A stretch of DNA of 64,000 bases from Dicyema japonicum (Eukaryota > Dicyemida > Rhombozoa > Dicyemidae): positions 239,417 to 303,416 of the forward strand of contig RDEW01000045.1 in NCBI GenBank assembly GCA_011109175.1, read 5' to 3'. Shown here in pieces: positions 22,176-34,090 of this stretch. Positions within the stretch are counted from its first letter, which is position 1. Every line of letters starts with the position of its first letter. Position numbers and translations under genes: made by a program. The notes under the pieces were generated by a model. It did not search any database. It was not told the origin of the DNA and saw only the letters and a program-made list of their open reading frames with translations.

Positions 22176-23612
22176 TATAGTTGAAACCGCAGTGGACTCT
22201 GCTCAGATGGTAACATGCACAAGATTTTTGACATCACCAGATTGCGTCCCTGTTTTCCAGGCAGAAAGGAAGTTGCCATTTATGAATCATTGAAAGAATA
22301 TTCAATGAAGTTTCTAAAACATGACAGGAAATACTGCAAAAGTTTAGCTTGTGTCAATAGAGGCTAGGTTTGTGGTGGTTTAATCTTTTCATAATTAAGT
22401 GGTTCAATTCAGGTTCCATTTCTACGACATGATACATGCAAGAAGGTGTTGATTGGCTACTGTTTTCGAATTTATGTAATAAATCCAAACTTCCCTTATT
22501 AGTAGTTCAATGCTCGTATCCCCACAACATTCAAACTCTGTCGAGCACTGCGCCCAAGGTAAGTCCAGTTTCGTTACGTAGGATTCTTAGACCAAGCGAC
22601 TATTGTTCGAAAGCAATGAGAGGCAAACAGACAGTACAGCTTTCATAAGGGACCTTAGCCCAATGTAGGGGATTTCAGTAAAACCAAGACTGCTAGACAC
22701 GGTTGTACGAGTGTTTCGTAACAGACATAACCCTTACAGCAGCACTGACTCCCCTTCCATCAGATTTCGATTCATCCTCTCTTTTAGTTTTTTAGAATTT
22801 TCATGTTTTTTTACGTGCTTCACAATTGTTTCTCCCCCTCTTCCTTTAGGTAATTGCTCAGCCTCAATTTTTAGTAACCGTAACCCAGAGGTGTGGTCAT
22901 TAATACTGATGGAATCATCGATTAATGACGTGAAACATTCCGCTGCAGAAATATGGGCACCTTAAGTATCTTTAGTGAAATCAGTCTAGTTTTCGGGGTC
23001 TCATATAATGTAGAAAATAGGTTTAGATGCTTCCAGAATACGGGAAATCATTTACTTATACAAATTGGTGGTTCTGGTTGTGATCAACATGCATGCAACA
23101 CGCACTGTCCCATTTGTAATGGGATCCATCGTCGGTTTAGACACTAACGTACCCAAGATGGAAACATCTCCCACAAGACGTACAGTTCAAGCCTTACTTC
23201 CTTCGTTGCAATGTAAACGAGATACGCACACCTCCTCGGATCTCACAGGTAAAATATGACCTAATACGTCTCCTGATACTCTGTTAATTGATCCTTCATT
23301 GATTTTCGGTATCCTTTCATTTTATTTTCTTCTTTCTTTCCTCATTGCAGAGAATTCACTCCACATTACTAATTAAACTATCTTGAACTGTCTACATATT
23401 TACCTCCGGTTAGGCTATGACCCAAATCGCTACGTACCACCAGATATCAAAAAGGGGAGGATTGCGAGAAGGATTACCGACTGAGCGCATTTCCATAAAA
23501 ATCTGGAGTTAGGCAAATAAAATGCCTAAAAAATCGTTGGGAGTGGTTCTCTTCAAATGACTCAGATAGGTTGTCTCACAACTGTTATTTATTCACAAGT
23601 AAACTGAAAATC
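22176..23612. other. Unresolved region with weak LINE-like traces
   Basis: About 22200-22365 has a plus frame KIFDITRLRPCFPGRKEVAIY that I cannot assign. The minus strand of 22560-22640 reads SHCFRTIVAWSKNPT, also unassigned. No clear termini, domain or host gene is visible in the rest. Confidence 0.3.
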
Positions 23613-23858
23613 CGGTGTCCAGACATTTGGCCGACAGATATTAGGCCGACAGGAAATTCTGGTTTTAAAATTCAGAGATAAAATTCAAGATAAAAACATT
23701 TACTTAAATTAAAAAGCGCAGTCAAAAATGGTTTGTAAAAATTCCATTTTTTACCGTTATTAAAATACATAGTGTATTTATTGATCATTTATGCTTAATT
23801 GAATTGTCGGCTAATGTCCTGTCGGCTAAATATCTGTCGGCCAAATGTCCTAGTACCG
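23613..23858. mobile_element. MITE with GGCCGACAG termini
   Basis: A 246-bp non-coding element. Both ends, read inward, begin CGGT and after a few mismatches share GACATTTGGCCGACAGATAT followed by a second GCCGACAGGA. The GCCGACA unit is therefore repeated within each arm. The interior is AT-rich. It has no transposase and would need one supplied from elsewhere. Confidence 0.75.
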
Positions 23859-24720
23859 AATATCCCGTGGCAGTTCAAGAATTTTCACGACCTTCTGGAA
23901 TTTTTGAGAATAATCTAGAAGCATGTAGACTATCGTGGAAAATATATCCTCACTGTTGATATTTTTAACGAAAATGAAAATATTCCTGTCCAGTAGGTTT
24001 GCAGAGAAGTTGTCCCCGATATTCCACACGAGGGATACGATACAGAGTGTCTTCAAATCGTCGGTTTCAGTCGACTTATCCTCTGAGGTGGCAATTTGGT
24101 TACATTTCCTCTGCAGAATTGCCTTGTTCTGAGTGAACATGAAGCTATGTCTTTTTCGACAAATTGGGAAAAAGGTCGTATAGTTGGGTCAATTGCTGAG
24201 TTTTTATGAAGAGGCCCATCTGTATGTTTGGGAGAATCCCTGAGTAACCGAATAGTCTCACTGTTTGGTAATATCATCACTAAACTGTGTTTTGGATCAT
24301 CATGAGAGTTATAAGCGGGCTTTTCTGTCAAAAAACTCCCTTATAAAAGTATTCGTATAAAGGGAGATAGCCAAATCCACGTTAAAAATACCATGGATTC
24401 AGCCAAGTTTAGAACATTCTGGAAAGACCCATTAATTCCTTCTGGATTGATTCCAAAATTAAGGACAAACTTGAGGAAAAATATCCGTTCAAAGTCGTCA
24501 TTGTTGAGGGAAAAGTCAATTCGGTTAAGTATCGGGACATCGGAGTACAGTATTTGCAGCTAAGTGTGCCAGATATGTCAAGTCCTAGGTTTCTTCGATG
24601 TAGCATAGGACTGTCTCCACATCATTGAATGAACAGATCCTGTCGATGCCCTCACACTCATCAACAATGTCTTAGTCTCTGAGAGGGATCCACCGATTGT
24701 AATCTTTCCATCTTTCGAGG
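23850..24720 (-). other. Unrecognised coding-like frames next to the MITE
   Basis: Minus frames at 24140-23850 (DLKTLCIVSLVWNIGDNF, VKNINSEDIFSTIVYMLL) and 24331-24053 (NSETIRLLRDSPKHTD, IRPFSQFVEKDIA) appear to be one protein with a frame change near 24130. 24680-24540 reads DRICSFNDVETVLCYIEE. Composition is protein-like but I recognise no domain. The first frame stops inside the MITE edge, suggesting the MITE landed in or beside an exon. Confidence 0.35.
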
Positions 24721-25000
24721 TAAATCTACAATTTTAACTTAGTCTGTATTGCTTCGATTCTCATATTGAAAACCTCTTTCCTCCTCTCGATCACGTACTT
24801 GTTTTTATGAGTTTATATTCTTCCTCAGTTAATTCGTCCTTTAGCCTTCTTCCTAAGCCCAACTTGATTGCTGCTCTCCTTGTCTTTTCTAGTAAGGATA
24901 TAATTTTGTTCTTATCTTTGGAGAAAAAACATCCCTCACTCCTTACAGAGAGAATATGTTGGCAGCTGAACCACCTCAGTGGCCTCTTCTGTACCATTCA
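24721..25000 (-). mobile_element. Family G LINE thumb fragment
   Basis: The minus frame 24997-24791 reads SEGCFFSKDKNKIISLLE, RRAAIKLGLGRRLKDEL and EEEYKLIKT. It matches the decayed CEGW...EEETLIKS stretch after the family G reverse transcriptase at 36820-36960. Only this tail piece is present. Confidence 0.6.
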
Positions 25001-26050
25001 ATGTGATAGCCACGTGGGTCCTATCTCCTTTGGAATTAGAACTTTTGGAACAGGGAGTTTCCTATTTCCCTTGAAGGAACGACATGTACTCTTGGTAAAG
25101 AGGGTCAATTCCTTAATTTCATATTGTTATCATCAACCCAAAAGGGCAAGTTCTTCAAACACAATTTTGGACGATCTCACTAGGATTTCATTTAAGTAAT
25201 GGTTTCCAAGACAGAAATGTGAGGTAGCATTAACGTGATCACAAAAGTTCCTTTAATCCTCGACGGAAAATCTCAGAGCCTTTGTGGCTCAATCTGATAG
25301 ATCCCATCAAGTCGAAGAAGTATAATACGTTAGAGATTCTGATGGCTCCCAAATTAGATGTTACAGAGATCTGTATAAATATATTCCCTAAGTATTCAGA
25401 AGCTGAAGGATCATGAGGGATAGTGGAATTCTCAACATTGACTCCGTCTTATTTTTTTCCAATAATTGTTGCTATAGAATTTCCAGCGTTCGCCATGCCC
25501 TCCTGGAATGCGCATGCAAAAGCAACTCCATGTGGCTTCCTCGCTACAACACTACACATTGTAACTTTTTCCTTCATAGTCTTTTCTACTTTAGTATTTT
25601 ATACACGAGACACTTGAAAATTAAACGATTCGTATTTAGATCAACTATCAGTTATCTTCACAAACCCAATATATCTCTCCCAAAACAAGTTGGCTGATCA
25701 GAGTCAACAACAACTGGTCTTGCTGTCTCTGAACTGTCATGTGGTCTTCTATCTGCTGAAACAGACAGAGTCGTTCACGGACAAGCATCAAATATTCACG
25801 GTTAAACTCGATAACACGTGATAATATTGCCAGTTTTCTTTCCACGAGGCATCTATATTGCATCCTCGGTGTTCAGAGGAGTCAACGAGATTCACAAACT
25901 CATCGTCCAGTAGTTTAAGCAGTCAGAGCACTTTTTCACACTCTTGGGGACTTTCGAGGCAGGATTTGATCATTTCGACTGTTTTGGGACTTAATGAAGG
26001 CTAAGCTGATGAGTCGTCAATTTTGTATAATATTCGCAGATGATTATCAT
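25001..26050 (-). other. Unrecognised coding-like region upstream of the synaptophysin-like gene
   Basis: The minus frame 25863-25648 (LVERKLAILSRVIEFNRE, RERLCLFQQIEDHMTVQR) is rich in charged helical residues and is preceded in another frame by TVEMIKSCLESPQECEKV (about 25985-25930). They look like exons of one helical protein, divergent from the gene at 26169. No family is recognised. 25001-25600 shows no convincing frame. Confidence 0.35.
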
Positions 26051-26168
26051 AGATTTTTTAAATATATTATTAATTAATTTTATTATAAATGTTTTCTATT
26101 AATTAATATTTATATTGGGAAACCAAAATCTGATAAAATATTACTCAATAGATATATTTGGAAATTTT

Positions 26169-26948
26169 ATGATGCTACCTCAATTTGATTTCAATACTTT
26201 AAAAAAACCAGAGATTGTGTTCAGAACCATTATTTTTGTATTATAATTAAATTATCAAAATAGATATTCTCTACTTTTATGTTCCTCGCAGTTCTCTCCA
26301 CCAAGGACGTTGTCTTGTTTAATCTAAAATGCGACAATGTGACACAGATAGTCTCAATCCCAGTCGAATACCCTTTCAGGTAATATTGTTCGTTTATGTA
26401 TAGATTTGGAAATACTAAAGTTATCCAAAATTGTTCTTCAGTATTGTACCCGAGTTATCGATAGCTTCTGTGTCTTTCTACGTGTCTTGTCTCGTTCTTT
26501 GTGGGATCTATTCCCTGTCCAGTGTTCTCTTTATGCTATTCCGCCAAGATATTGTGGAAGGGAATGAAAATGTTAGAAAAATTGTATTATTACAATTTAA
26601 TAAATTTAGGATGCGATTTTTTCTTTATTTTTTGTTTGTTACTGTGGGATAAGCTTTGCCTCATGGGCCCCCAGTCTCATGGAACTGCGAAGCATGCTTA
26701 GAAGCGATTACTTCTGCCATGAATTCAAAGGCCAGTGTATGGTTATCGAATTCCCTCCCCTCAATCATTTGATGTTCTCATTGGTCAGTTTTTGAGTTAT
26801 TTCTAGGTGATTCTGTTTCTTACTATATTTTGTTGGATTGTTGTGTTCTCCCTCGCCTTTAAGAAGACGTCTTGGATTGATGCCATTAAAAGAAAACATG
26901 ACAGAAGACAATCCTTCTATATCAGCGGAAAATTTTAGTTTAAACTGA
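26169..26948 (+). CDS. Synaptophysin/synaptogyrin-family four-TM membrane protein
   Basis: MARVEL-type vesicle membrane protein. Spliced exons give TM1 (IFSTFMFLAVLS), a luminal loop with a cysteine (LKCDN) and the conserved IPVEYPFRF, TM2 (ASVSFYVSCLVLCG), TM3 (DAIFSLFFVCYCGISFASWA, aligning with the SSSAWA box), a second luminal loop with paired cysteines (FCHEFKGQC) and TM4 (VILFLTIFCWIVVFSLAFK), then a short basic cytosolic tail. Introns: 26238-26263 (26 nt), 26380-26403 (24), one starting at 26420 (end ambiguous, 22 or 35 nt), 26584-26609 (26) and 26784-26806 (23). Start chosen for the MMLPQFDF N-terminus. Synaptophysin versus synaptogyrin is not resolvable by eye. Confidence 0.8.
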
Positions 26949-27860
26949 TTATTGTCTTAGTTTGTCAAATGATATAATCACAGTTTTCAATTGATATAAT
27001 AATTTAATTATAAGGCTAGTTTTGAGATTTTTTGAGATGAGCGATAAGCAGAAAGTCTTTCTTCAAGATCCTGGGAATTGGTCATGCTCAAAAGCATGTC
27101 TGCAAAATTAAGTGACCTCAAGTTACCATCTGAAAGACAACACGGCGTGCATTATATCGACAAGAATAAATAACAAAAGGGTGTTCTGTTTTCCATTTAT
27201 TGGCTTTATTTTGTTATTCGTGGAATTTCAAATTAGTTCTTTTTAGCAGACATCAAGGATAGAGTCAAGTTAAAAACTGACAAATTAGTTCCTTCCTAAT
27301 TGCATATTTTTTTGGAAATAACTCTCCATTTTGGAGAAGCCAGGTCATCTTTATTTTGTTTGGATTCAGCGATACTTTCTTAAACGCGAATCTGCTAAAG
27401 TCATCGCTGTGCACGGGTTAGTGTAATGCTGAAGATTCGAAAAGGAGAAATGAAGATGCTGTCCACTCGAGTGGTTGAGAGCAATCGAAAACTCGGTAGA
27501 TCAGAACTATTTACTACGAATACTATCTTCTAAGTGAACCTAACATGAATACAAAAGCATAGAGACAAATCCTTTTAAAATCCATTTATTATTAATTCAA
27601 GAACACCAATACTTAATTTAATTACTAAATTAATTAAGTGATCTCGACAATCTCAACCAGATTTCTCATCCTTTTTTGTGCTCCTTATGGGATCCAACGC
27701 AGCTTCTCTGTGGGGGGATGATTTTGAGAATAGAAGTTGGAGAGGGATGATATATACTCTTCTTTTAAGACACGTCCTAGATTTGTACTTTTGGAGCCTG
27801 CATAGGACTGAGTAGTTTTTCTAAATATTTTACATTTCTTGATTCGTTGTTCTTGTACCA
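26949..27860. other. Intergenic spacer
   Basis: No recognised gene. A minus frame at 27906-27685 has no motif and overlaps the start of the Tc1/IS630-like remnant, so it is likely chance. Confidence 0.45.
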
Positions 27861-28850
27861 ATGACAAGAAAAAATTCAAAAATGTTAGAAGATACGAGAA
27901 GAGCACTTATAAATAAGGATGAAGAGGGTGGCGATTATATACAGCATGCTCGAGATCTTGGAGTCAAGAGGACAACAGCTATAGCCATCGTAAAAAATGG
28001 AAATCCGTATGATGTAAACGTGGAGGTAGAAGGGAAGCTACGATTAAACTTACGGATGATAATATGAATTTGATAATTGAAAAAATTGAGAATAATCCAT
28101 CGATAACATTGAAGGAAATACGAAAATTGGTAAATAATAAAGTTTGTATTGCGACAATATATAACCGACTTGATGGCCGATTGATTACCTACAAAATGCT
28201 GTGAAGAGAACCAATTTCAGGAATGGAAAATATAGAAAAAAAATATTTTCATTGGATTATCAACTAATACAAATAGAAAAATACATTTGGACGAAACAAA
28301 ATTCAATCTCTTTACATTAAAAAATTCAGCCGATCCCATATAGGATCACGTGCGATAGTTCCAGTAAGGACAAGCAAAGGGGTGAATCTCAACGTTATTT
28401 TAGCAAATGATGACAACGGAACAATTGTGAGAATTGAATCACACATTGGATCTATAAAATCGAGAATTATCAATTTTATGACGGTATTATCTGACAGTTT
28501 AGCTGGAGAGGAACTTATTATTTATATAAATAAAGCTCCAATCCATAAAAAACAAGAAATTTTGAAGGTATACGAGTAGAACATACTATACGAAGATTTG
28601 ATGCACCATATTCTCCTAACTTAATCCATGCGAAGGCTGTTTTTCTATTCTTATTTATCACAACAATCCCCATAATGATGTTATTGCACCAGGAAATGGA
28701 ACCCTGACCGAATTTCGAGCTCAATTACTACAAAATGCTTTGGACTATTTTATAACATCTAACACGGGAGAAAATACGACATTTTTACAGGAATGTTGAA
28801 ATAAATGGAAATTGTACGATTAGGATTCCATTATATGATTTTGTTAATTA
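27861..28850 (+). mobile_element. Tc1/IS630-like transposase remnant
   Basis: 27861-28067 encodes a helix-turn-helix-like N-terminus (QHARDLGVKRTTAIAIV). About 28090-28200 gives ITLKEIRKLVNNKVCIATIY, a second helix-turn-helix. The catalytic region follows in shifting frames: LDETKFNLFT (first D), GVNLNVILANDDNG, INKAPIHKKQEI (degraded DNAPxH box) and PYSPNLIHAKAVF (PYSPxLNPxE-like third acidic box, E lost). Stops at 28202 and elsewhere show it is inactive. Confidence 0.7.
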
Positions 28851-29040
28851 ATATTGTTAATTGTCAAATTATATTGTTAAAATAGATTTAAAAATGTTAA
28901 AATTGAATATCGCATTGTTAAAATTGATGCAAAATATGTCAATATTGCTTATTGTCAATGATGAATATTGCTTTGTCAAAATAGATATAAAAAATGTCAG
29001 AATTGAACTGAAAATGGTATAGTTTTCCGAAATTACTAAT
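28851..29040. repeat. Degenerate tandem repeat with TTGTCAAAAT/TTGTTAAAAT units
   Basis: Roughly eight variants of TGTTAAAAT or TGTCAAAAT spaced 15-30 bases apart. It sits at the 3' side of the Tc1/IS630 remnant and could be its sub-terminal repeats. Confidence 0.45.
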
Positions 29041-30000
29041 AGTAGTTACTGTCAGGGACTGAATTTCACTGACTTTCTGTTTATTTGTCCAGGATAGATT
29101 GATTCCCTACAATACTCTGACAGATGGCCAAGTGAATTTTTTTACAATAATTTTAACGCGGGGAAAGGGGTTTAATGTCACAAAATAGAGTTTCTTATCT
29201 CTAGCTTCCTTGAACAGCTTTTGAAATGCCTTCGACATGAGATGAAAAAGATATGTATCGATGGTGATACCAAAGATTTTCAGTTTCTTAGTGAAAGGTA
29301 TTTAAGTCTGGTTGATAAAATATCCACGGTCATTTTTCCAAGTAGTTTGTCTAAGGTAAATAAGGATGTAAATGATTTTTCAGGAGATCTGTCAAGTCAA
29401 TTAGAATTTAGCCAACTTTGAATCTTGTGAAGTTATTCTTGTAGTTTTTTAAATGCTTTGGGATCTTTGTATAGGTGACTAACATTTGATAGGGGAAATC
29501 GTCTTTATTATCGGGTCGTGGTAAATCAGACATATACAAGTTAAATAAGCTAGTGAAACACCATTGGGCGTTTAATCTTGAAACTGACTTGGTCTGATCC
29601 ATGTATACCCTGACCCTTCTATTGATGAAATTAGTAAGCCAGAGTTTTATATTGGGCTTAACGGAGAGATTAAACATTTATTGGGTTAGGATTTTTCTGG
29701 AGACAAATTCAAGGCCTTTTCCAAAATCGCCGAGTAAACGACGGTTTTGAGGTGACAAGGATTTGTGTTAAACCTTCAAGGATAAGTTGATTGACGGCAG
29801 TGAGGCGAGTAGAGCTTGAATAATCCCTTCTGAATCCATTTTGTGAAGACAGGAAGGGGTTATAAGATTAATTTTTTCAAATTATTTTGATAAGGTGCAA
29901 AGTAAAAAAGATTGGAGAAATGATGCAGGATTGTCCTTATGTTTTCCAGGTTCAAGGATTGGGCGTATATAGGACAATTTCCAGATACAGTAATCTCAGA
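29041..30000 (-). mobile_element. Family C LINE remnant, reverse transcriptase
   Basis: On the minus strand 29985-29700 reads IRPILEPGKHKDNPASF (fingers) in broken frame. 29677-29408 gives IKLWLTNFINRRVRV and LFNLYMSDLPRPDNKD, around motif B; the YADD box is degraded to YTKI. 29400-29220 continues with KLKIFGITIDTYL, the thumb KxLGVTxD signature. No endonuclease. Confidence 0.7.
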
Positions 30001-30108
30001 TTTGCCATTTTTAAAAAATTTTTCCAATTTTAGTAGAAATTTGCCAGAATTTTTTATTGTTTAAAAAAATTACTGAAAATTAAAACAATAAAACTTTATT
30101 CAACTATC

Positions 30109-30662
30109 ATGCCTCGTTGTTATTCTATTGGTCAATATACAAAACTCACTATCGAACAAAAAGTGCAAATACTGCGTTATAAGGACGACAACGACTTATT
30201 ATCAAGCCAGAAAATTGCTGATAACTTATCCTTTTTGTTTAAAGTGAACATTTGCCAGAGGACAGTTAACGCTATCTTAAAGAGCCGTGAGTCAATTTTG
30301 GAACAATTAAAAACTAAAAATTCCTCGACAAAAACAGTCAAAAAGTTAAAGTTCCCGCAACTTGATGAAAAGCTTGTTGAGTGGATGGATTCGATGGAAT
30401 CAAAAGGTATTCTAATTGTTTTTAAATTTTAAGGTGCATTGTTGAACGATGCATTAATATTTAGTAAGAAGAATTCTTCGCTAAGCAATTTTCTCGTGAC
30501 TATTTCAAAAACTTATAAATTTTTATCCAAATTTAAGAAAAGGCATGGATTTCGGATGAGGAAATTACACGGACAAATGTGCACTGACAAAAGTGTCGAT
30601 ATTGAAGGGTTTCTCAAAGAATTTCAAAAAGTTTCAAAGTACAATCAGGCCATGGAATCATA
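30109..30662 (+). mobile_element. pogo/Tigger-like transposase, DNA-binding half
   Basis: Starts MPRCYSIGQYTKL and contains KLTIEQKVQILRYK, a pipsqueak/CENP-B helix-turn-helix. An intron of about 27 nt (30406-30432) leads to the CENP-B-type HTH (FLSKFKKRHGFRMRKLHG). The frame reaches YNQAMES, the YNADE-like first catalytic box, where family A copy A3 is inserted. The likely continuation after A3 is YFSVLNKTTYRQR at 33668-33710. Confidence 0.7.
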
Positions 30663-33600
30663 TTATTTTTTATTATTTAAGCACTTCACGAGAGCCATAC
30701 TTATTATAGCCCCGCATGTGCAGCAAAAGAAACAAGGTTAGATGTCATACTTTTCCATGCTCCCCTGTTCCTAGCCAAAGCTCTCATGTTGTCCAGGTCG
30801 TCGGTATTTTTTAGATTTCTTTTGATATTGACCAGGTCTTTTTGTAAAACTATTGGCAGTGTGCTCTAGGTCTTCCACGATAGCGGCCTTCTTGACTAAC
30901 ATAGTATGTTTCCATATATATATATTTGGTGGGATGTTAATTCCATCCTCAGCACGTGTCCGAAGAGCTTCCATCGGGATTCCAGTACTTCTAAGCTGAT
31001 AGGTCTAGTGCTGCATCTCTTATGTAAAGCATTTCTCGATATTCTCGTAGGCCAAGTAGTTCCTGTTATTTTTTCTCAGCTGACCTCTGTGGAACGATAT
31101 AGTCTTTCCATACCCGCTGATGAGGTCACCCAAGTTCCAGCGTTATACAAAAGTACGGGTTTTATGAATGAGTCGAATAATAGGATTCTCATTTTCGTGT
31201 CGATACCTCTTTGATTGAGCCATAGATTCTTCAGTTTATATACGCAGCATTGGCTAGAGTTTTCATACGTAAGATATCTTTGCTATCTACCATAAGTGAA
31301 CCGAGTTTCTTTACTTGTCGCCACTTCTCATCTAGGACGTTACTTCATATCTGTGAGTTCTGTTTTCTCTCTGTTCACAGTAAGAAACCATCTGGTGCTT
31401 TTTCTAATAGGTTTTCCATGACCTCTTTGTCTTCATAAATTAGGTCTACATCGTCCGCGTAGATCACTTCTTCCGTCTTTCCTTGGTATAACGGTAAGTT
31501 CCCTCATTGTGGCTTCCAAATAAATTATGAATAGTAGAGGAGAAAGAGAGTCTCCTTGTGGAGTGCCCGTGTTTGTTTCAAATTTTCTTGAATAGGTCTT
31601 TCCGACTCTCACAAGGAGCTCAGTGTTGGAAAGTAGAATTCCGGTCATCCTTAGACTCGACTCATCAAGAAATCCGCTCAGTACCCCATTAACTTGTTCC
31701 TGTTAACCGTATTAAAAGCTCTTGATAGGTCAATTCCCAGAATATTGGTGACGTTACGGTATCTTTAATATGTTGCACACCTCCATCTGTGACTCCATAC
31801 CGCATCAGCTGTGGATCTCCCTTCTCGAAAACCACTTTGACTATCTGGTAGGTATTTGTAAGCAGATCCTTTTATTCGTTCAAGCACAATGTTTGCCAAG
31901 ACTTTGCGTAATGAATTTAGTAGTATGATGGGTCGAAAATTTTCGAGCGGTCTTCTGGTTTTGTTGATTTTTTGTATGGGGATTAGTAGTCCCGTACCCA
32001 GAGGTAGAGTTGAGTTGTTGAAAACATTTCATTTAGTAGTGTAGCGATTTTTTCAAAAAGGAGGTCAGGGCCGTATTTCAGTAGTTCTGGATCGCATTGG
32101 TCCGGGGCTTCTGTTATTCTTGAGTTTTCGGCAGGCCGTTTTGATTTCCTCGGCCGTGATTGGTATCTCAAGGGGTCTTGGCCTTCCATCAAATGGGTGG
32201 ATTTCTATGGTTTTGATGTTGAAAAGCTTCTCAAAGTGAGCCGCGATGGCTTCAGTTTGTTCTTTGGTGTTCAGTATCAGCTTACCGTTCTCGTCTTTTA
32301 TGGTTAGTCGACTTCGGTTTGTTCGCCGCAGCAAACGGGCAGCGACGTACACCTGTGCGTTGTCTTTCACTTTGTTTACTTCTATATACAGGAAGCTATT
32401 TCTTCTATGAAAAGCTTCTTGTTCAGACCCTTTATTTTTCTGACACGTTGTCTTTCGCCTTGAAGGGCTTTTTCGCATTAGTGTCAGTGGCATTTGATTT
32501 TCTCATATTTATTTCTTTTAGACTTTTCGCAAGCTCAGGAACATCTGGATGAATAGCCTTCAGGTGCATTTTACTATTCTCCCTTTTGCCAAGACATGCC
32601 TCAGCAGCTTCGTTGATGGTATCCTTTGTGCGTTTCCAGGCGTCTTCTAACGAGGTATCCAATACGTCCTGCAATGAGTCTGAATGTATTGTTGATATCT
32701 CTCAGTAGTCTCTGGTTAAGAAATCAGCCTTTCAGTCGCGTAATCACCTCTGACTTTCTCAAATTCGTGATGTTTGGCATTCTTGTATTTGTGGCATGTT
32801 TTTTCAAAATGAAGATCGCAATAACCATCTTGTGGTCGCTGAAAGTCGTCGAACCTTCAAATGAACTTGCGTTTACTAGAAGGTGTTTGTCTTTACTCCG
32901 GCTTATGACATAATCTATTTGGTTGTATATTGGGACCAGCTTTCCCTCTGAGTTCATTCGCTTCCCCATCCACGTAGTTTTGTGGCAGGATGCGTAAATG
33001 CAGTATTGCATAGGAAAAGGTTGTTTGCCATACAAAATGACCAAGTATTGTCCCGGGTAGGTTTCTTATTTCACGTCCATGTTCTCCCAAGAAAACATCA
33101 TCCGGGTTATTCTTCATCCCGATTTTCGCATTCAAATCCCCAGAATGAGTATTAGTGATGACGACTCATATTCGTTGTACGTCCGTAATGTTGAATAGAA
33201 GTTGTCTAGTTCTGTCGGATCTTTCGCTACTCTCCCGCAGTGTGACGCATAAACATTTACAATTGTCAGAAAGCTCTTCGAAGGAGTAAGTCGTTTAGAC
33301 GGATTTGTATAACACAGATCCTGTCATTCACACTCCATATACTGTGGACTGCACTTGTCAACTTTGAATGGATGGCAAATCCAAGTCCATAATATTTTGA
33401 GTCGCTTGGTAGACATATAATTCGATATTCTTCATAGTCCTCATCAAGGCTACAAGTAACTTTCGTCTCTTGTAGACCCAATAGATACGTCGTATCTCTC
33501 CAGGTCGTCACAGAGAATCTTCCTCGACCAGGTCGTAGATAAGCCTCTAGTATTGAACGTAAGGAGCTTTGACGAGATGCATCCCTTTGTACCCCTTGCT

Positions 33601-33664
33601 TTTTAGACATTTTTCTCAACTGTGATCCAATTAATAAACGAGGAACGTCACCACCTCACCAAAA
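30663..33664 (-). mobile_element. Family A LINE copy A3, full-length, inserted in pogo
   Basis: 3002 bp, flanked by AATCATA at 30656-30662 and 33665-33671. The 5' end (minus strand, about 33660) shares GAGGTGGTGACGT with copy A1. The endonuclease is at about 33600-32750 (LQETKVT, NAKIG, FSDHKMVIAI). Linker and fingers run 32674-31983, with motif B at 31620-31500 (TGTPQGDSLSPLLF), YADDVDL at about 31462-31442 and thumb and RGRPR tail to about 30770. The 3' tail is AAATAATAAAAAATAATA. Numerous frameshifts. Confidence 0.88.
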
Positions 33665-33671
33665 AAATCAT

Positions 33672-33925
33672 ACTTTTCTGTGTTAAACAAAACAACGTAT
33701 CGACAACGTTGCCGTCGACGCTCGACATAGAACTCACTTGCATAGGAAAAAAAACTGAAAACAAAAGAGGATCTGGATGATCTGAGGGCGGTTTTGAAAA
33801 ACAGGGGGATGGAACGAATGCATCCAGAGATGCATGGTAAAAGTGGAATCTCAAATTAGTTAACTTTTCTGGTTCCGCGGACATTGCTATTAATAATAAG
33901 TGCACTTTTAGTAACTACATTGTCC
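33672..33925 (+). mobile_element. Probable downstream part of the split pogo element
   Basis: Directly after the right target duplication the plus frame gives SVLNKTTYRQR, resembling the LLPNKTY box that follows YNADE in pogo transposases. The remaining sequence is frame-broken and only weakly similar. The right end was not found. Confidence 0.4.
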
Positions 33926-34090
33926 CTAAGGAAAGAATAGTGGATCCTCTTGGTGGCGGCCAGGCATTGGGCGTCTCCTCAGTAAGGTGGATCCAATTAC
34001 ACCATCAGAGGGAGGGAAAATAATTTTTGACATACTAACCACATAGCACAACATGACGCCACGCGGCTGTTCAAAATTCAATAAAATCAA
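33926..34090 (-). repeat. SINE-like repeat D, partial copy
   Basis: Shares with 44970-45118 the blocks GGATCCT/GATCCTTT, GGCACTGGGCGTC-like, GGTGGATC and ATGACGCCACGCGG. Only the half away from the TTTATTAACCCC end is present here. Orientation is inferred from the tail of the complete copy. Confidence 0.65.

Noticed and set aside
27430-27520. Possible tRNA-like sequence containing TCGAGTGGTTGAGAGC
   Set aside because: It resembles part of a serine tRNA D-arm, but no acceptor stem, anticodon arm or T-loop can be paired around it.
28851-29040. CRISPR-like or satellite array
   Set aside because: Units are short, degenerate and irregularly spaced, in a eukaryotic setting; better seen as degraded repeats beside a transposase remnant.
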